Made by a program: the position numbers and the translations under genes. A stretch of DNA of 58,161 bases from an uncultured Prevotellaceae bacterium (lineage in GTDB: Bacteria; Bacteroidota; Bacteroidia; Bacteroidales; Bacteroidaceae): positions 1 to 58,161 of the forward strand of contig CACYPF010000010.1 in the NCBI GenBank assembly GCA_902776195.1. Direction: 5' to 3'. Under the pieces are notes generated by a model. That model was not told where the DNA came from. It saw nothing but the letters and a program-made list of their open reading frames with translations, and made no database searches. Below are positions 26,223-34,687 of this stretch, in pieces (the stretch's first letter is position 1; the number at the start of each line of letters is the position of its first letter).

Positions 26223-28604
26223 TTAAAACTCAACTATCACTTTTCCGTTAATTTGCCTGCCAGTAAGATAGTTAGGTACAGCATATTGCTGGCTGGTCAC
26301 GTCAGTTACCCAATAATAGCTGTTGACATTCGATATTCCAAAGATATTGAGTCCTTCCACACTGAGCCAGATGCGGCGCAGGCCGAAATTGCTACGTTGT
26401 TCATTTTGGTAGGCAAGGAAACTCATTCCGATATCGGCACGTTTATACGCTGGAGCGCGGAATTGCTGATATTCTAGTCCGCGGTGTGGGGCACCGAAAG
26501 GTAGTCCGTCGGCTATGGCAAGGCGCAATGTCATCTTCCAACGTTCAGTACCTGGGAAATAGTCTGTGAAATGCAAATTGACGCCCCATCGCTGATCTGT
26601 AGGCATCGGGATACTGACACCATTGATTTTCTGACGGGTACTCATAATGGAGAAGGTCAACCATGAGTCTGTGCCTGGTACAAACTCCCCATAGAGCTTC
26701 AGGTCCAGTCCGGCAGCATAGCCTTTTGCGAGGTTCTCGCCATAGTACACGACCTTCATGTTCTGTACATTATACGGGATGAGATTGTTCATAATCTTAT
26801 AGTAAGCCTCTGCCGTAAAGCGGAAAGGACGGTTTGCCATGCGGAAGCGATAGTCAAAAGCACCTACAATATGGATAGACCGTTGACTTTTAATATCATT
26901 ATTCAAGGTTACGATTGTTCTTCCGTTAATTGTTGTCGTGTCACGCAGTTCTTTATAGAATGGAGCCTGATAGTAAAGTCCTGTAGAGAGACGGAAAGTC
27001 ATATTCTCATTGAAGCCAGGTATCATCGCCAGCGACACACGCGGAGAAATAATCGTTTCTTTATTATAGTTCCAGTTGGCTAGTCTGACTCCCATGTTCA
27101 GCGTCCACAGGTTAGGTCTCTCAGCGTTACCGGTCTGGAACCGGTAAGTATCTTGCATATAAGCCTCCAGTCTTGTAGAAGACATTTTCTGTTTCGAGGC
27201 AAGAGAGTAGATCATGTCCAAACGCTTTCCTGTATGAGGAATACTGTATCCACTGGAGTCACGCATTTCATATTCTCTGGCGTTCTCCTCAATCTCTTCC
27301 CATTTCATCGTCAGACCACCTTCTATGTCATGTCGCTTAGCCTTGTGGTTGACTGTCAGTTTCGCACTTGCCACATTAGCGGTGAGGTAGTTGCGTGCAT
27401 GCTCCATATAGGTTCCAACCCCTAGATTCTCAGATGTCTGTGTGTCATCCAGCCAGTATTGTCCTTGAATGTCGTATGTCTCCTGTTCTTTGGTATGGAA
27501 GGCTGCGGCTTGTAATTTCACATGTGTTTTCTCTGTAGGGTGATAGGTAATAGACGCCGTACCGAACAAGGTGCGGAAGATGTCCTTCTCTTGTCCGTCG
27601 AAATAAACCTTAAAAGATTTTACGTCCTGCATGGTACCAAAGGATGTCTCACGGTCGCTCGGTGAGAAATTGTAGTGATTCTCCGATATATTTCCAATCA
27701 GCTCTAAGTCCCATCGCTTATTGGGGCTCCATGTGATATAGGTCTGATAATCGAGGAAATTAGGTCTGTACTCTCCTTTCGTCTCTAAGGACCCTAATAA
27801 GTAGCGGTTTGTTTTATAACGCACACCATGGCTCATGGAAAATTTCTTGTTGCCATAACCCACAAACACACTGCCTCCTAGAAGCGAAGCCTGTATGTTA
27901 CCTTCTAATCGGGTAGGCTTGCGGTACTGGATATCCAAGGCACTAGACATCTTGTCTCCGTATTTCGCTTCAAAGCCACCAGACGAAAACCCGATTTTCT
28001 CTACCATGTCGCTGTTGATGACTGACAGTCCTTCTTGTTGACCACTGCGGATGAGCAGGGGACGATATACCTCCGTTCCATTGATATAGACCGAGTTTTC
28101 GTCGAAAGACCCACCGCGCACATTATATTGGCTTGACAACTCGTTATGAGTCGATACGCCGGCCTGTTGCTGTACCAATTCCTCTACGGCATTACCTGTT
28201 GTCGAGGGAGTATTTCTTAGGTTTTTGGCATCCAGCTGATCTGTGCCAGTTGTCTGTCTGCGTTTCTCTGTCACTACCACTTCGTCGAGTTCTTTCATGG
28301 GATATAATGTGACAAGTAATCGTTGCTTACCTTTTGGATTATGGAGCACACGGGTGCGAGTCTGAAAACCCACCATTGAGAATTTTACAACTACCGAATC
28401 TGCTGATTTCAGATTCAGTGAATATTCACCTTTGAGGTTTGCGACGGTCACTGCACCTTGGTCCAGGCAGCTCACAGTGGCAAGTTCAATGGCATTGCCT
28501 TCTTCATCACTTATAACACCTGAAAGTGTAAACGATTGTGCATGCAATATCATGCTACCGAAGAGTAGCATATATAATGTCAGAATATGAAATTGTCGAC
28601 TCAT
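26223..28604 (-). CDS. TonB-dependent outer-membrane receptor with carboxypeptidase-like N-domain
   Basis: A 793-residue TonB-dependent transporter. A signal peptide (MSRQFHILTLYMLLFGSMIL, cleaved after HAQ) is followed by a carboxypeptidase-regulatory-like beta domain ('FTLSGVISDEEGNAIELATVSC'). Then come a TonB box-like ELDEVVVTE, the plug domain ('NTPSTTGNAVEELVQQQAGVSTHNELSSQYNVRGGSFDENSVYING') and a 22-strand barrel ending in KVIVEF. The substrate is unknown; no SusD partner is present, so glycan import of the Sus type is unlikely. The frame extends upstream to 28664 only through a non-ATG start, so I chose the ATG before the signal peptide. It is downstream of the GNAT-like gene on the same strand. 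Confidence 0.88.
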   Translation of the reverse strand: MSRQFHILTLYMLLFGSMILHAQSFTLSGVISDEEGNAIELATVSCLDQGAVTVANLKGEYSLNLKSADSVVVKFSMVGFQTRTRVLHNPKGKQRLLVTLYPMKELDEVVVTEKRRQTTGTDQLDAKNLRNTPSTTGNAVEELVQQQAGVSTHNELSSQYNVRGGSFDENSVYINGTEVYRPLLIRSGQQEGLSVINSDMVEKIGFSSGGFEAKYGDKMSSALDIQYRKPTRLEGNIQASLLGGSVFVGYGNKKFSMSHGVRYKTNRYLLGSLETKGEYRPNFLDYQTYITWSPNKRWDLELIGNISENHYNFSPSDRETSFGTMQDVKSFKVYFDGQEKDIFRTLFGTASITYHPTEKTHVKLQAAAFHTKEQETYDIQGQYWLDDTQTSENLGVGTYMEHARNYLTANVASAKLTVNHKAKRHDIEGGLTMKWEEIEENAREYEMRDSSGYSIPHTGKRLDMIYSLASKQKMSSTRLEAYMQDTYRFQTGNAERPNLWTLNMGVRLANWNYNKETIISPRVSLAMIPGFNENMTFRLSTGLYYQAPFYKELRDTTTINGRTIVTLNNDIKSQRSIHIVGAFDYRFRMANRPFRFTAEAYYKIMNNLIPYNVQNMKVVYYGENLAKGYAAGLDLKLYGEFVPGTDSWLTFSIMSTRQKINGVSIPMPTDQRWGVNLHFTDYFPGTERWKMTLRLAIADGLPFGAPHRGLEYQQFRAPAYKRADIGMSFLAYQNEQRSNFGLRRIWLSVEGLNIFGISNVNSYYWVTDVTSQQYAVPNYLTGRQINGKVIVEF

Positions 28605-28638
28605 ACTCTTATAACGGAAAAAAAAGGGAATTATTACA

Positions 28639-29619
28639 TTACTCCCTCCACCACCATGAAGCAAGGGCGTTAACCCAGCGTATGCTGATGCGGAACCAGC
28701 GGAATGCCGTCACTTCTTTACCTCCGAAGCTGAGAATAAAGTCACGGTACGGATTACGTCTGAACGGCAGTCCTACGTCCACGAAGCGGAAATGTTGCAT
28801 TCCCTCGGTGTGAGCGTGTTTCATGGCATTCCATATAGTGGTGGCATTAGGATGTAGCATGGCAAAACTCTTTCTTCTGGATGCGGAATACCAGAAATAC
28901 ATATCACCGTCAGAATGGACACAGGCGCAGCAGCCTATAACCCTCTCGTGGTATTTCGTGATAAACAAGCGGCATCGCTGGCTGTCCATCATCCCTCGGA
29001 AGAAGTCGTCAACAGGAAGGTAGCGTCGTGGTTTTAACCAATTATGTCGACGTAACAGTTTGGAGAATTCCCTAAACTCCTCGTCTGTTTCCACTATTTT
29101 GGTGATAGCACCGCGCTCCCGCGCTGCTTCAATATGTTTCATCTGTCGTTCTGTGATACGTTCCTCCGGGGTATGGGAATGCAGTGAATTGTGAATGTTC
29201 ATCCATTTCACGTGGAAAAACCCCATGCGTCTTAGTTCTTTATAGCCGAACATCTTCTGAGAGAAATGACTGAACTCAATATATAATGCTTTGTTCTGCA
29301 TCCGTTCCGTGATGGCCTCTGCCATCAGCCCGAACAATTGTTGTTCGTTGTGTTCCTCGTCTTTGAGATGATAGACACCTTCGCTCATCACCCTGACATT
29401 TATATATATATAAGGTGGAAGCCACGACCTTCTGTAATAGATGAGGGCAAGCATGTGAGCCGCCACTTCACCGTTCTGTGTCACCACAGCCATCAATGGT
29501 TTTTGGCGAGGTGTACGCTCACAGAGTTCCATTAGTTCAGGACTATGGAAATAGTTGCCTTCAGGAATGTCCGGCAACTCTTTGGCATGCTCATAGATGG
29601 TTACTTTCAGCTCTCTCAT
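28639..29619 (-). CDS. GNAT/FemAB-like acyltransferase
   Basis: A 326-residue protein with two GNAT-like halves of the Acetyltransf_6/FemAB type. 'GNYFHSPELMELCERTP' is at the N-terminus, as in FemAB-like proteins. 'ITKYHERVIGCCACVHSDGDMYFWYSASRRKSFAMLHPNATTIWNAMKHAHTEGMQHFRFVDVG' has the typical second-half pattern of strand-turn-strand followed by a long helix. It has no signal peptide or membrane helix. The substrate is unknown; peptidoglycan or surface-lipid modification is a guess from the family. It sits immediately upstream of the TonB receptor gene. Confidence 0.72.
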   Translation of the reverse strand: MRELKVTIYEHAKELPDIPEGNYFHSPELMELCERTPRQKPLMAVVTQNGEVAAHMLALIYYRRSWLPPYIYINVRVMSEGVYHLKDEEHNEQQLFGLMAEAITERMQNKALYIEFSHFSQKMFGYKELRRMGFFHVKWMNIHNSLHSHTPEERITERQMKHIEAARERGAITKIVETDEEFREFSKLLRRHNWLKPRRYLPVDDFFRGMMDSQRCRLFITKYHERVIGCCACVHSDGDMYFWYSASRRKSFAMLHPNATTIWNAMKHAHTEGMQHFRFVDVGLPFRRNPYRDFILSFGGKEVTAFRWFRISIRWVNALASWWWRE

Positions 29620-29661
29620 GGGGTGTAAAGATACAAAGTTTATAGATAAAAACCAAATTTA

Positions 29662-29693
29662 TTTGTGAATTTCATCAGAAATACTTATATTTG
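29662..29693 (+). promoter_or_regulatory. Perfect Bacteroidota promoter for the SH3-domain gene
   Basis: TTTG (29662-29665), exactly 20 nt, then TATATTTG (29686-29693). The predicted transcription start is near 29699, giving a leader of about 22 nt to the ATG at 29722. Confidence 0.8.
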
Positions 29694-29721
29694 CAATGTC
29701 AAACATCAATCTTAAACGCTT

Positions 29722-30219
29722 ATGAAACGAATATTCTTTTCCTTTTGTCTGTTTTTTGTAAGTATTACTCTATGGTCGCAGAATGAGTTGATTGTGTGTT
29801 ATGCAGTCTCCGATGATGGCTTTCTGAATGTACGTGCCGAGCCTTCTAGTAAGGCTGACGTGTTGACGACACTGCCTATGATGTTCCATGGGTTAGGACG
29901 TGGCATACTGTTGGAGTATGGTAAGCGGTGGAGTAAGGTCAGAGTTGAGAATACTGTAGGCTGGGTATATACCAAATATATGGGTACTCAAGGATGGTAT
30001 ACACATAATGGCAAGCCCCGTCTGGTCGCTAAGAAAGAGATCACGTCCTTATATACCGATAATTATGCCGATGAAGGTCCCAAATATATTCCCTATGGGT
30101 TCGTGGAGAAAGGTATTGTCATCGCCGATGAGTATGAGCTGTTGAAAGACGGCTATTACGTTCTCAAGACAGGGCATGATTATCTTTTTATTAATAAGGA
30201 TGATGTCATCGTGGAATAA
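29722..30219 (+). CDS. Secreted bacterial SH3-domain protein
   Basis: A 165-residue exported protein. The signal peptide is MKRIFFSFCLFFVSITLWSQ. A bacterial SH3 (SH3b) domain follows at about 25-92: 'DGFLNVRAEPSSKADVLTTLPMMFHGLG...WSKVRVENTVGWVYTKYMG'. Such domains usually bind peptidoglycan or cell-wall peptides. The C-terminal 70 residues ('YVLKTGHDYLFINKDDVIVE') have no motif I recognise. No enzyme domain is attached. Its end overlaps the convergent sugar-kinase gene by 14 nt. Confidence 0.83.
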   Translation: MKRIFFSFCLFFVSITLWSQNELIVCYAVSDDGFLNVRAEPSSKADVLTTLPMMFHGLGRGILLEYGKRWSKVRVENTVGWVYTKYMGTQGWYTHNGKPRLVAKKEITSLYTDNYADEGPKYIPYGFVEKGIVIADEYELLKDGYYVLKTGHDYLFINKDDVIVE

Positions 30220-31255
30220 ATTCACCCAGTACTTCCTCCATGGTATCCAGCACTTCCTGCTCTGTCAGTAGGTTGAAGTCTCCCATGATGGTGTTTTTCA
30301 TGGCAGAGGCTGTCAGTGCGTAGTTCAGATGTTTCTGGTGCTCACCATGCCAGCGGAAGTGGGCATGCAGATAGGCGGCGATAAAAGCATCACCGACACC
30401 TATCGGGTCCAGTACGGGATTGATGTCTACAATACCGGTGTGGTATAGTTTCCCTTCCGCATAGAGCATTCCTGTCAATAGGTGATGGCTGGCAGACACG
30501 ACATGGCGGATGCCCATGATGAAGTACCTTCCTTTAGGTAGCATCTCCTGAGTACGTTCGAAATATTTCCTGTAAGCCTCCACGTCTAACTCAAACGATG
30601 TGTCCTTAGGGTCAAAGGGTGGAGGAGTCATTCCTGTAATGAGTTTCCATTCTCCTGTGTCTCCAAAAATGATATGACTTGCTTTGAGAGCGGGCAGCAG
30701 CACGTCACGGGCTTCTTGTCCGTATTTCCATAAGTTCTTTCGGTAATTGATGTCGCAAGAGATATACATACCTTTCCGTAATGCCTCGTCCAATCCGTCA
30801 AAAGTAGCGTCACTGGCTCCCTCCGACAGTCCGCAGGTAATGCCTGTCCAATGGAACACGTCTGCGTCTTTCAGGATATCCTTCCAGTCAAGCATGTGGG
30901 GATGTAGTGTCATCATCGATGAGTGTTCTCTATCGTATGCGATACTGGAGCCACGGAGCGACGCAGCCTGCTCATAGAAATATTTTCCTACCCGTGACCC
31001 TCCCCAGATGATATGATTTGTGCCTACCTGGTAGCGTCGCAATTCATTACGGCATGACACGCCCAGCATGTTATTCGGGAGGCGCGTCACATACTCTACG
31101 TCATCTCCCATCATGGCAAGTGATACGGCAACATTCGACTCACTGCCTCCATAGAAGCCATCTATCTTGTTTCCCTGTATGATACGTTGGTAGTCTGGTC
31201 GGGTCATGCGTAGCATGATCTCGCCCATCGTTACAAACTTTGTCTTTTTCTCCAT
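30206..31255 (-). CDS. kdgK: PfkB-family sugar kinase, probably 2-keto-3-deoxygluconate kinase
   Basis: A 349-residue ribokinase-fold enzyme. The N-terminus MGEIMLRMTRP, followed by the GGSESNVAVSLAMMG glycine-rich region, matches KDG kinases. The C-terminal PfkB signature is DPIGVGDAFIAAYL, with the catalytic Asp in GVGD, where the canonical sequence is GAGD. KDG kinase phosphorylates 2-keto-3-deoxygluconate from uronate (pectin) breakdown; no uronate genes are adjacent and the partner aldolase is not next to it. The alternative is a related sugar kinase of the same family. Confidence 0.8.
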   Translation of the reverse strand: MEKKTKFVTMGEIMLRMTRPDYQRIIQGNKIDGFYGGSESNVAVSLAMMGDDVEYVTRLPNNMLGVSCRNELRRYQVGTNHIIWGGSRVGKYFYEQAASLRGSSIAYDREHSSMMTLHPHMLDWKDILKDADVFHWTGITCGLSEGASDATFDGLDEALRKGMYISCDINYRKNLWKYGQEARDVLLPALKASHIIFGDTGEWKLITGMTPPPFDPKDTSFELDVEAYRKYFERTQEMLPKGRYFIMGIRHVVSASHHLLTGMLYAEGKLYHTGIVDINPVLDPIGVGDAFIAAYLHAHFRWHGEHQKHLNYALTASAMKNTIMGDFNLLTEQEVLDTMEEVLGEFIPR

Positions 31256-31281
31256 TCTTCTCGCTTCTTAATCTGACTTTG

Positions 31282-31313
31282 CAAATTTAGTAAAATCCTC
31301 GCATACAGCCAAA
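31282..31313 (-). promoter_or_regulatory. Perfect Bacteroidota promoter for the sugar kinase
   Basis: On the minus strand, TTTG (31313-31310), 20 nt, then TAAATTTG (31289-31282). The predicted start is near 31276, about 21 nt before the ATG. Confidence 0.8.
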
Positions 31314-31350
31314 TCTATCGCATTTTTTCTCTTTATTAAAAAAAATGTTG

Positions 31351-31358
31351 TATCTTTG
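31351..31358 (+). promoter_or_regulatory. -7 box for the TrmH-family gene
   Basis: TATCTTTG is a perfect TAnnTTTG. The position expected for -33 reads TTCT, so the upstream box is weak. Transcription would begin around 31364-31365, which decides against the GTG at 31364 as start codon unless the mRNA is leaderless. Confidence 0.55.
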
Positions 31359-31375
31359 CGGACGTGAATAAGCAA

Positions 31376-32149
31376 ATGATATCGAGTACTCATAATCCGG
31401 GAATCAAACAATTGTTGCTCTTACAGCAGAAATCCTCGGAACGTCGCAAACAGGGTGTGTTTGTGGTGGAGGGACAACGTGAGTTTCAGCATTGTCTGGA
31501 GGGGGGCTGCGAGGTGGTGACCCGTTTCATCTGTCCTGCGTTGTATCAGGACGAAGTGCCTGGTGATGCTGTCCTCGTGACTCCAGCCGTTTATGAGAAA
31601 ATTGCTTATCGGGGAACGACCGAAGGCATCGTGGCGATTGTCCGTACCCAGTCGAAAACATTGGATGACTTGCAGTTGCCGACTCACCCGTTGCTGATGA
31701 TATTGGAGAAGGTCGAGAAGCCTGGTAACCTGGGTGCCATCCTTCGATCTGCCGATGCCGCCAAAGCTGATGCGGTCATCGTCTGCGATCCCTTGACCGA
31801 CCTTTACAATCCCAATCTGATACGCAGCAGCATTGGTGCCGTTTTTACAGTCCCAACTGTCGCTTGTTCTTCAGAGGAATGCATCCGTTTCCTGCAAGAG
31901 CGTAACATCCAGATCCTGACTGCTCAGTTGCAGGACTCCAGTCTTTATTACGACCAGGACATGCGGAGAGGTACAGCCATAGTCATGGGCACAGAGGCTA
32001 CCGGACTGACCGATCAGTGGCGTGAGGCTGCAACTGCCCATATCCGCATCCCGATGTTGGGCAGACTCGACTCCTTGAATGTCAGCGTCTCTGCCGCCAT
32101 CTTATTATTTGAGGCAGTCCGCCAGCGAACCGGTGCTCATACTTTATAA
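31376..32149 (+). CDS. TrmH/SpoU-family RNA 2'-O-methyltransferase
   Basis: A SPOUT-class enzyme that methylates ribose 2'-OH in rRNA or tRNA using S-adenosylmethionine. The N-terminal substrate-binding domain (about 1-95) has 'RRKQGVFVVEGQREFQHCL'. The catalytic domain has the three SPOUT motifs: EKVEKPGNLGAILRSADAA, VMGTEATGL and IPMLGRLDSLNVSVSAAILLFE. I chose the ATG at 31376 (257 residues) because the predicted transcript starts at about the GTG at 31364. The target nucleotide cannot be inferred. The 167-bp gap downstream carries repeat array B. Confidence 0.88.
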   Translation: MISSTHNPGIKQLLLLQQKSSERRKQGVFVVEGQREFQHCLEGGCEVVTRFICPALYQDEVPGDAVLVTPAVYEKIAYRGTTEGIVAIVRTQSKTLDDLQLPTHPLLMILEKVEKPGNLGAILRSADAAKADAVIVCDPLTDLYNPNLIRSSIGAVFTVPTVACSSEECIRFLQERNIQILTAQLQDSSLYYDQDMRRGTAIVMGTEATGLTDQWREAATAHIRIPMLGRLDSLNVSVSAAILLFEAVRQRTGAHTL

Positions 32150-32278
32150 TCCCTGTGACTCCACTTCCACGAGACAGGTTCTTGGCGATAATTTTGATTG
32201 CATACTTGCTTACTTGCAGTTGTATGTGTCAGTGTAAGCGATGTGAAGTGCCATCCTTCGCAGGTGTTAGAATCATCC

Positions 32279-32372
32279 TAATCGGTTGCTGACTCCAGTC
32301 AACAGGTCTGCTGACTCTAGTCAACAAGCTTTTTGACTCCAGTCAACCGACTTTTTGACTCTAAGTCAACCA
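32279..32372 (+). repeat. Four-unit array of the 22-bp palindromic repeat (copy B)
   Basis: The leader TAATCGGTTG (32279-32288) is identical to copy A. Units start at exactly 22-bp spacing: 32291, 32313, 32335 and 32357. They read GACTCCAGTCAAC, GACTCTAGTCAAC, GACTCCAGTCAAC and finally the variant GACTCTAAGTCAAC, the same variant last unit as in copy A. The palindrome TTGACT-CC-AGTCAA centres unit 3. The array overlaps the 3' end of the minus-strand EFR1 gene; its stop codon lies in unit 2. As in copy A, the flanking genes are convergent. Confidence 0.85.
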
Positions 32373-33117
32373 TCACATACTGTCCTCTTTTCATCTTACC
32401 CCAATGGATGGCATGCTTAGGACAGTGGTGATAACAGGCAAGACAGTTTGTGCAGGAACCGTCGTGTTTCCATTGGGGTGGGGTACCTTCGATGTCATCT
32501 ACAGGACAGAGTTTGGCACATAAGCCACACTGGATACATGCCTCGTTATCCACCCAGAAATGCTGGTCGGTGATAAGGTGCTTGTTGTAATAGCCGCCGA
32601 TGACATAAGTATATGTGTATGGAATCGCTCCCTTGACGAGTTCCTCCACACCACATTGACGGTCGGTGACCACCTGGCAGATATGCTGCATACGCAGTCT
32701 TGCCGCTTCAATCTTCTGACGTTCACGTTCAGGGGTATCCAGATGCAGAAAAGAAAAGCAGACATTTGACTCGGGCATCACCACGGCGAAGGTCGCGTCG
32801 GTATGGAGTCCTTGTCGCCCTAACTCCTTATTGAAGATACGCATGGCATGTCCCATATTGTCACCACAGGTCGTCAATGCATAAATATAAGAGGTGGAGC
32901 GGAATGTCGCCTTGCGGATAAACTCACGTACGATGCGAGGCGGTTGCCAACCATGAGTAGGAAAGCAGAATCCCAGCCGTTCCCCTTCCTGTAGACAATA
33001 TTCGCAAGAGTCCTTTTTTAGCTCCTCAGGAATATAAAGCAACTGCTCACCCGTCGACCGAGCTAGTTGTTCTGCCGCCCATTTGGTATTTCCTGTTCCG
33101 GTAAAATAAAAGATCAT
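32317..33117 (-). CDS. EFR1-type flavodoxin/ferredoxin protein
   Basis: A 266-residue fusion of an N-terminal flavodoxin-like domain (FMN phosphate loop YFTGTGNTKWAAEQLA at 4-19) with a C-terminal 2x[4Fe-4S] ferredoxin. The cysteine motifs are CIQCGLCAKLCP and CTNCLACYHHCP. It is a cytoplasmic one-electron carrier of anaerobes whose partners are unknown. The last 17 residues, from VDLESKSRLTG onward, are encoded entirely by the repeat array, and the TAG stop is formed by a base change in repeat unit 2. The natural C-terminus before the insertion was probably close to 'KMKRGQYVMV'. It overlaps the sensor-like gene upstream by 4 nt. Confidence 0.88.
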   Translation of the reverse strand: MIFYFTGTGNTKWAAEQLARSTGEQLLYIPEELKKDSCEYCLQEGERLGFCFPTHGWQPPRIVREFIRKATFRSTSYIYALTTCGDNMGHAMRIFNKELGRQGLHTDATFAVVMPESNVCFSFLHLDTPERERQKIEAARLRMQHICQVVTDRQCGVEELVKGAIPYTYTYVIGGYYNKHLITDQHFWVDNEACIQCGLCAKLCPVDDIEGTPPQWKHDGSCTNCLACYHHCPKHAIHWGKMKRGQYVMVDLESKSRLTGVKKLVD

Positions 33118-34604
33118 GAGTGCAGGTCAAGAACGAAACGGGTTCCTTTGGTGAACTCGGGGTCGATCTCGAGGTCGCCATTCATTTTTAATGCCATCTG
33201 TTTGCAGATAGGCAGTCCGAGACCATCACCCTTTGTGAGATCGCGGATCTCAAGGAAGGGTTTAAAGATATCCTCGCGCTTCTCCTCAGGAATACCGCAA
33301 CCAGTATCGGAAATGATGAACTGGTGGGTGTGCGCACTGCGTTTCTTGTATTCCAACCAGATAGTGCCACCCTCAGGGGTATACTCTGCGGCATTGGTCA
33401 GCAGGTGGAGCAAAATATGAGAAACATACTCCTTATTCATTTCCATCGTCATCTTAGGAGCATTGACCTTCAATGTGACATCCTGCTTGACCTTGTCCCG
33501 AATCTGATCCATCAAGCCCTCACAGAAGGGAGGAATCTGCACATCCTCTTTCTCTATCTCGTCAGAGGAGTTCTCCAACTGGGAGAGCGTCTGAATATGC
33601 TCAGAGAAATTGAGAAGTGCCTTCACCTCGGGTTTCGTGCTGTCAAGTTTTTCCAAGGTGGGATCCAACTGGGCAGAAATGTTGCTGATGAACTTAGCTT
33701 TCAGTGCGTTATTGTCTTTCTCCAGATTGATAATCTTCTTCTGCTTACGAGTCTGGAGGATAAAACGGAGCAAGATAACGCCGCCAACCACCAAAGCTGC
33801 CGCCAGGGCACCGGCAAGGATCAGGAGTCCCACGATAATCACCCAACGAGTAGTCAGCGAACTGTCTTTCTCCTCAATAGCAGCCTCATTGTCGGCAATC
33901 TGTTTCTTCAGACCGGCAATCTCATCGGCATGCTTCAAGGCATTGGTTGAATCTTTCCAGGCAATGTAGTTGCTGTATGACTGTGCCACCATGTTTGCAT
34001 TATTACTCTTGCGGCCATTTGCTATCAACTGTTTGTAAACTTCGTCCACCTTATCGTATTCTTTCGAGGCAGTCAGTTTGTTTGCCATCTCCTTGAAGAC
34101 AGCGTCCCCCTGGGCGTTCAGACCGAAGGTATAATAATAGATAGCCTTACTATAGAGCAAGTCATCCTTCACTTTCTCATCGTTTGATGTGTTGGCAAGC
34201 GTCTCCATCACCTTCAGTTGCTCTTTGGCGCTGTCAGGTTTGCGGAATTTCATATACATCTGCAGGCGTTCTTTCGTCACATAGTAGTGGAATCCTGCAG
34301 CACTGACTCCTTGTACCTTGCTGTTGATAGTCTGGTCAATACCGCGTAGCAGTTCGAAAGCTTCTTTATGGAGACCGTCTTTGGAATAGAGTGATGCCGC
34401 TTTGGCACCACACTCCACAGCTTGCTGCAATTGTCCCTTGCCGGCATAATCCTCATAAGCACGTATATATTCATAGCGTGCGGCTGGAACTGTCTGCGCA
34501 GCCTCCGCTTTTTTCTGCAAGTCACTTTTTTGTACCTCTTGTGCGTTGATGGATGTGCAACACAGAGAAAGGCTAAGTACTAAAATAGATACTTTCTTAT
34601 TCAT
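33114..34604 (-). CDS. Membrane sensor with kinase-type ATPase domain but no phospho-acceptor His
   Basis: From the ATG at 34604, 496 residues. A signal peptide (ends CCTSINAQ) is followed by a periplasmic helical-repeat, TPR-like region to about residue 250, one membrane helix (about 255-283) and a short coiled coil. Then comes the position of the HisKA helix, which reads FISNISAQLDP. Typical kinases have F-SNISHELRTP here, so Ala (residue 311, or 315 from the 34616 start) replaces the phospho-accepting His and the Pro region is altered. The HATPase part looks complete: N-box LLHLLTNAAEYTPEG, DTGCGIP and GDGLGLPI. It is translationally coupled to the EFR1 gene. Confidence 0.82.
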   Translation of the reverse strand: MNKKVSILVLSLSLCCTSINAQEVQKSDLQKKAEAAQTVPAARYEYIRAYEDYAGKGQLQQAVECGAKAASLYSKDGLHKEAFELLRGIDQTINSKVQGVSAAGFHYYVTKERLQMYMKFRKPDSAKEQLKVMETLANTSNDEKVKDDLLYSKAIYYYTFGLNAQGDAVFKEMANKLTASKEYDKVDEVYKQLIANGRKSNNANMVAQSYSNYIAWKDSTNALKHADEIAGLKKQIADNEAAIEEKDSSLTTRWVIIVGLLILAGALAAALVVGGVILLRFILQTRKQKKIINLEKDNNALKAKFISNISAQLDPTLEKLDSTKPEVKALLNFSEHIQTLSQLENSSDEIEKEDVQIPPFCEGLMDQIRDKVKQDVTLKVNAPKMTMEMNKEYVSHILLHLLTNAAEYTPEGGTIWLEYKKRSAHTHQFIISDTGCGIPEEKREDIFKPFLEIRDLTKGDGLGLPICKQMALKMNGDLEIDPEFTKGTRFVLDLHS

Positions 34605-34640
34605 AGTATATGTCAATTATTTTGTTTTCCAAATTGAATG

Positions 34641-34672
34641 CAAAAGTATGAAATTATTTCATTTTCTCCAAA
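34641..34672 (-). promoter_or_regulatory. Perfect Bacteroidota promoter for the sensor/EFR1 operon
   Basis: Minus strand TTTG (34672-34669), 20 nt, then TACTTTTG (34648-34641). The predicted start is near 34635. Confidence 0.8.
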
Positions 34673-34687
34673 TAAAGTGACGATTTA

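Noticed and set aside
26223-29619. TonB receptor plus neighbour as a Sus-type polysaccharide locus.
   Set aside because: There is no SusD-like lipoprotein, glycosidase or sensor-regulator gene next to it.
31934-31944. GGACTCCAGTC in the TrmH-family gene as a further copy of the 22-bp repeat.
   Set aside because: It is a single 11-mer encoding conserved frame residues with no neighbouring unit or palindrome arm; likely chance.
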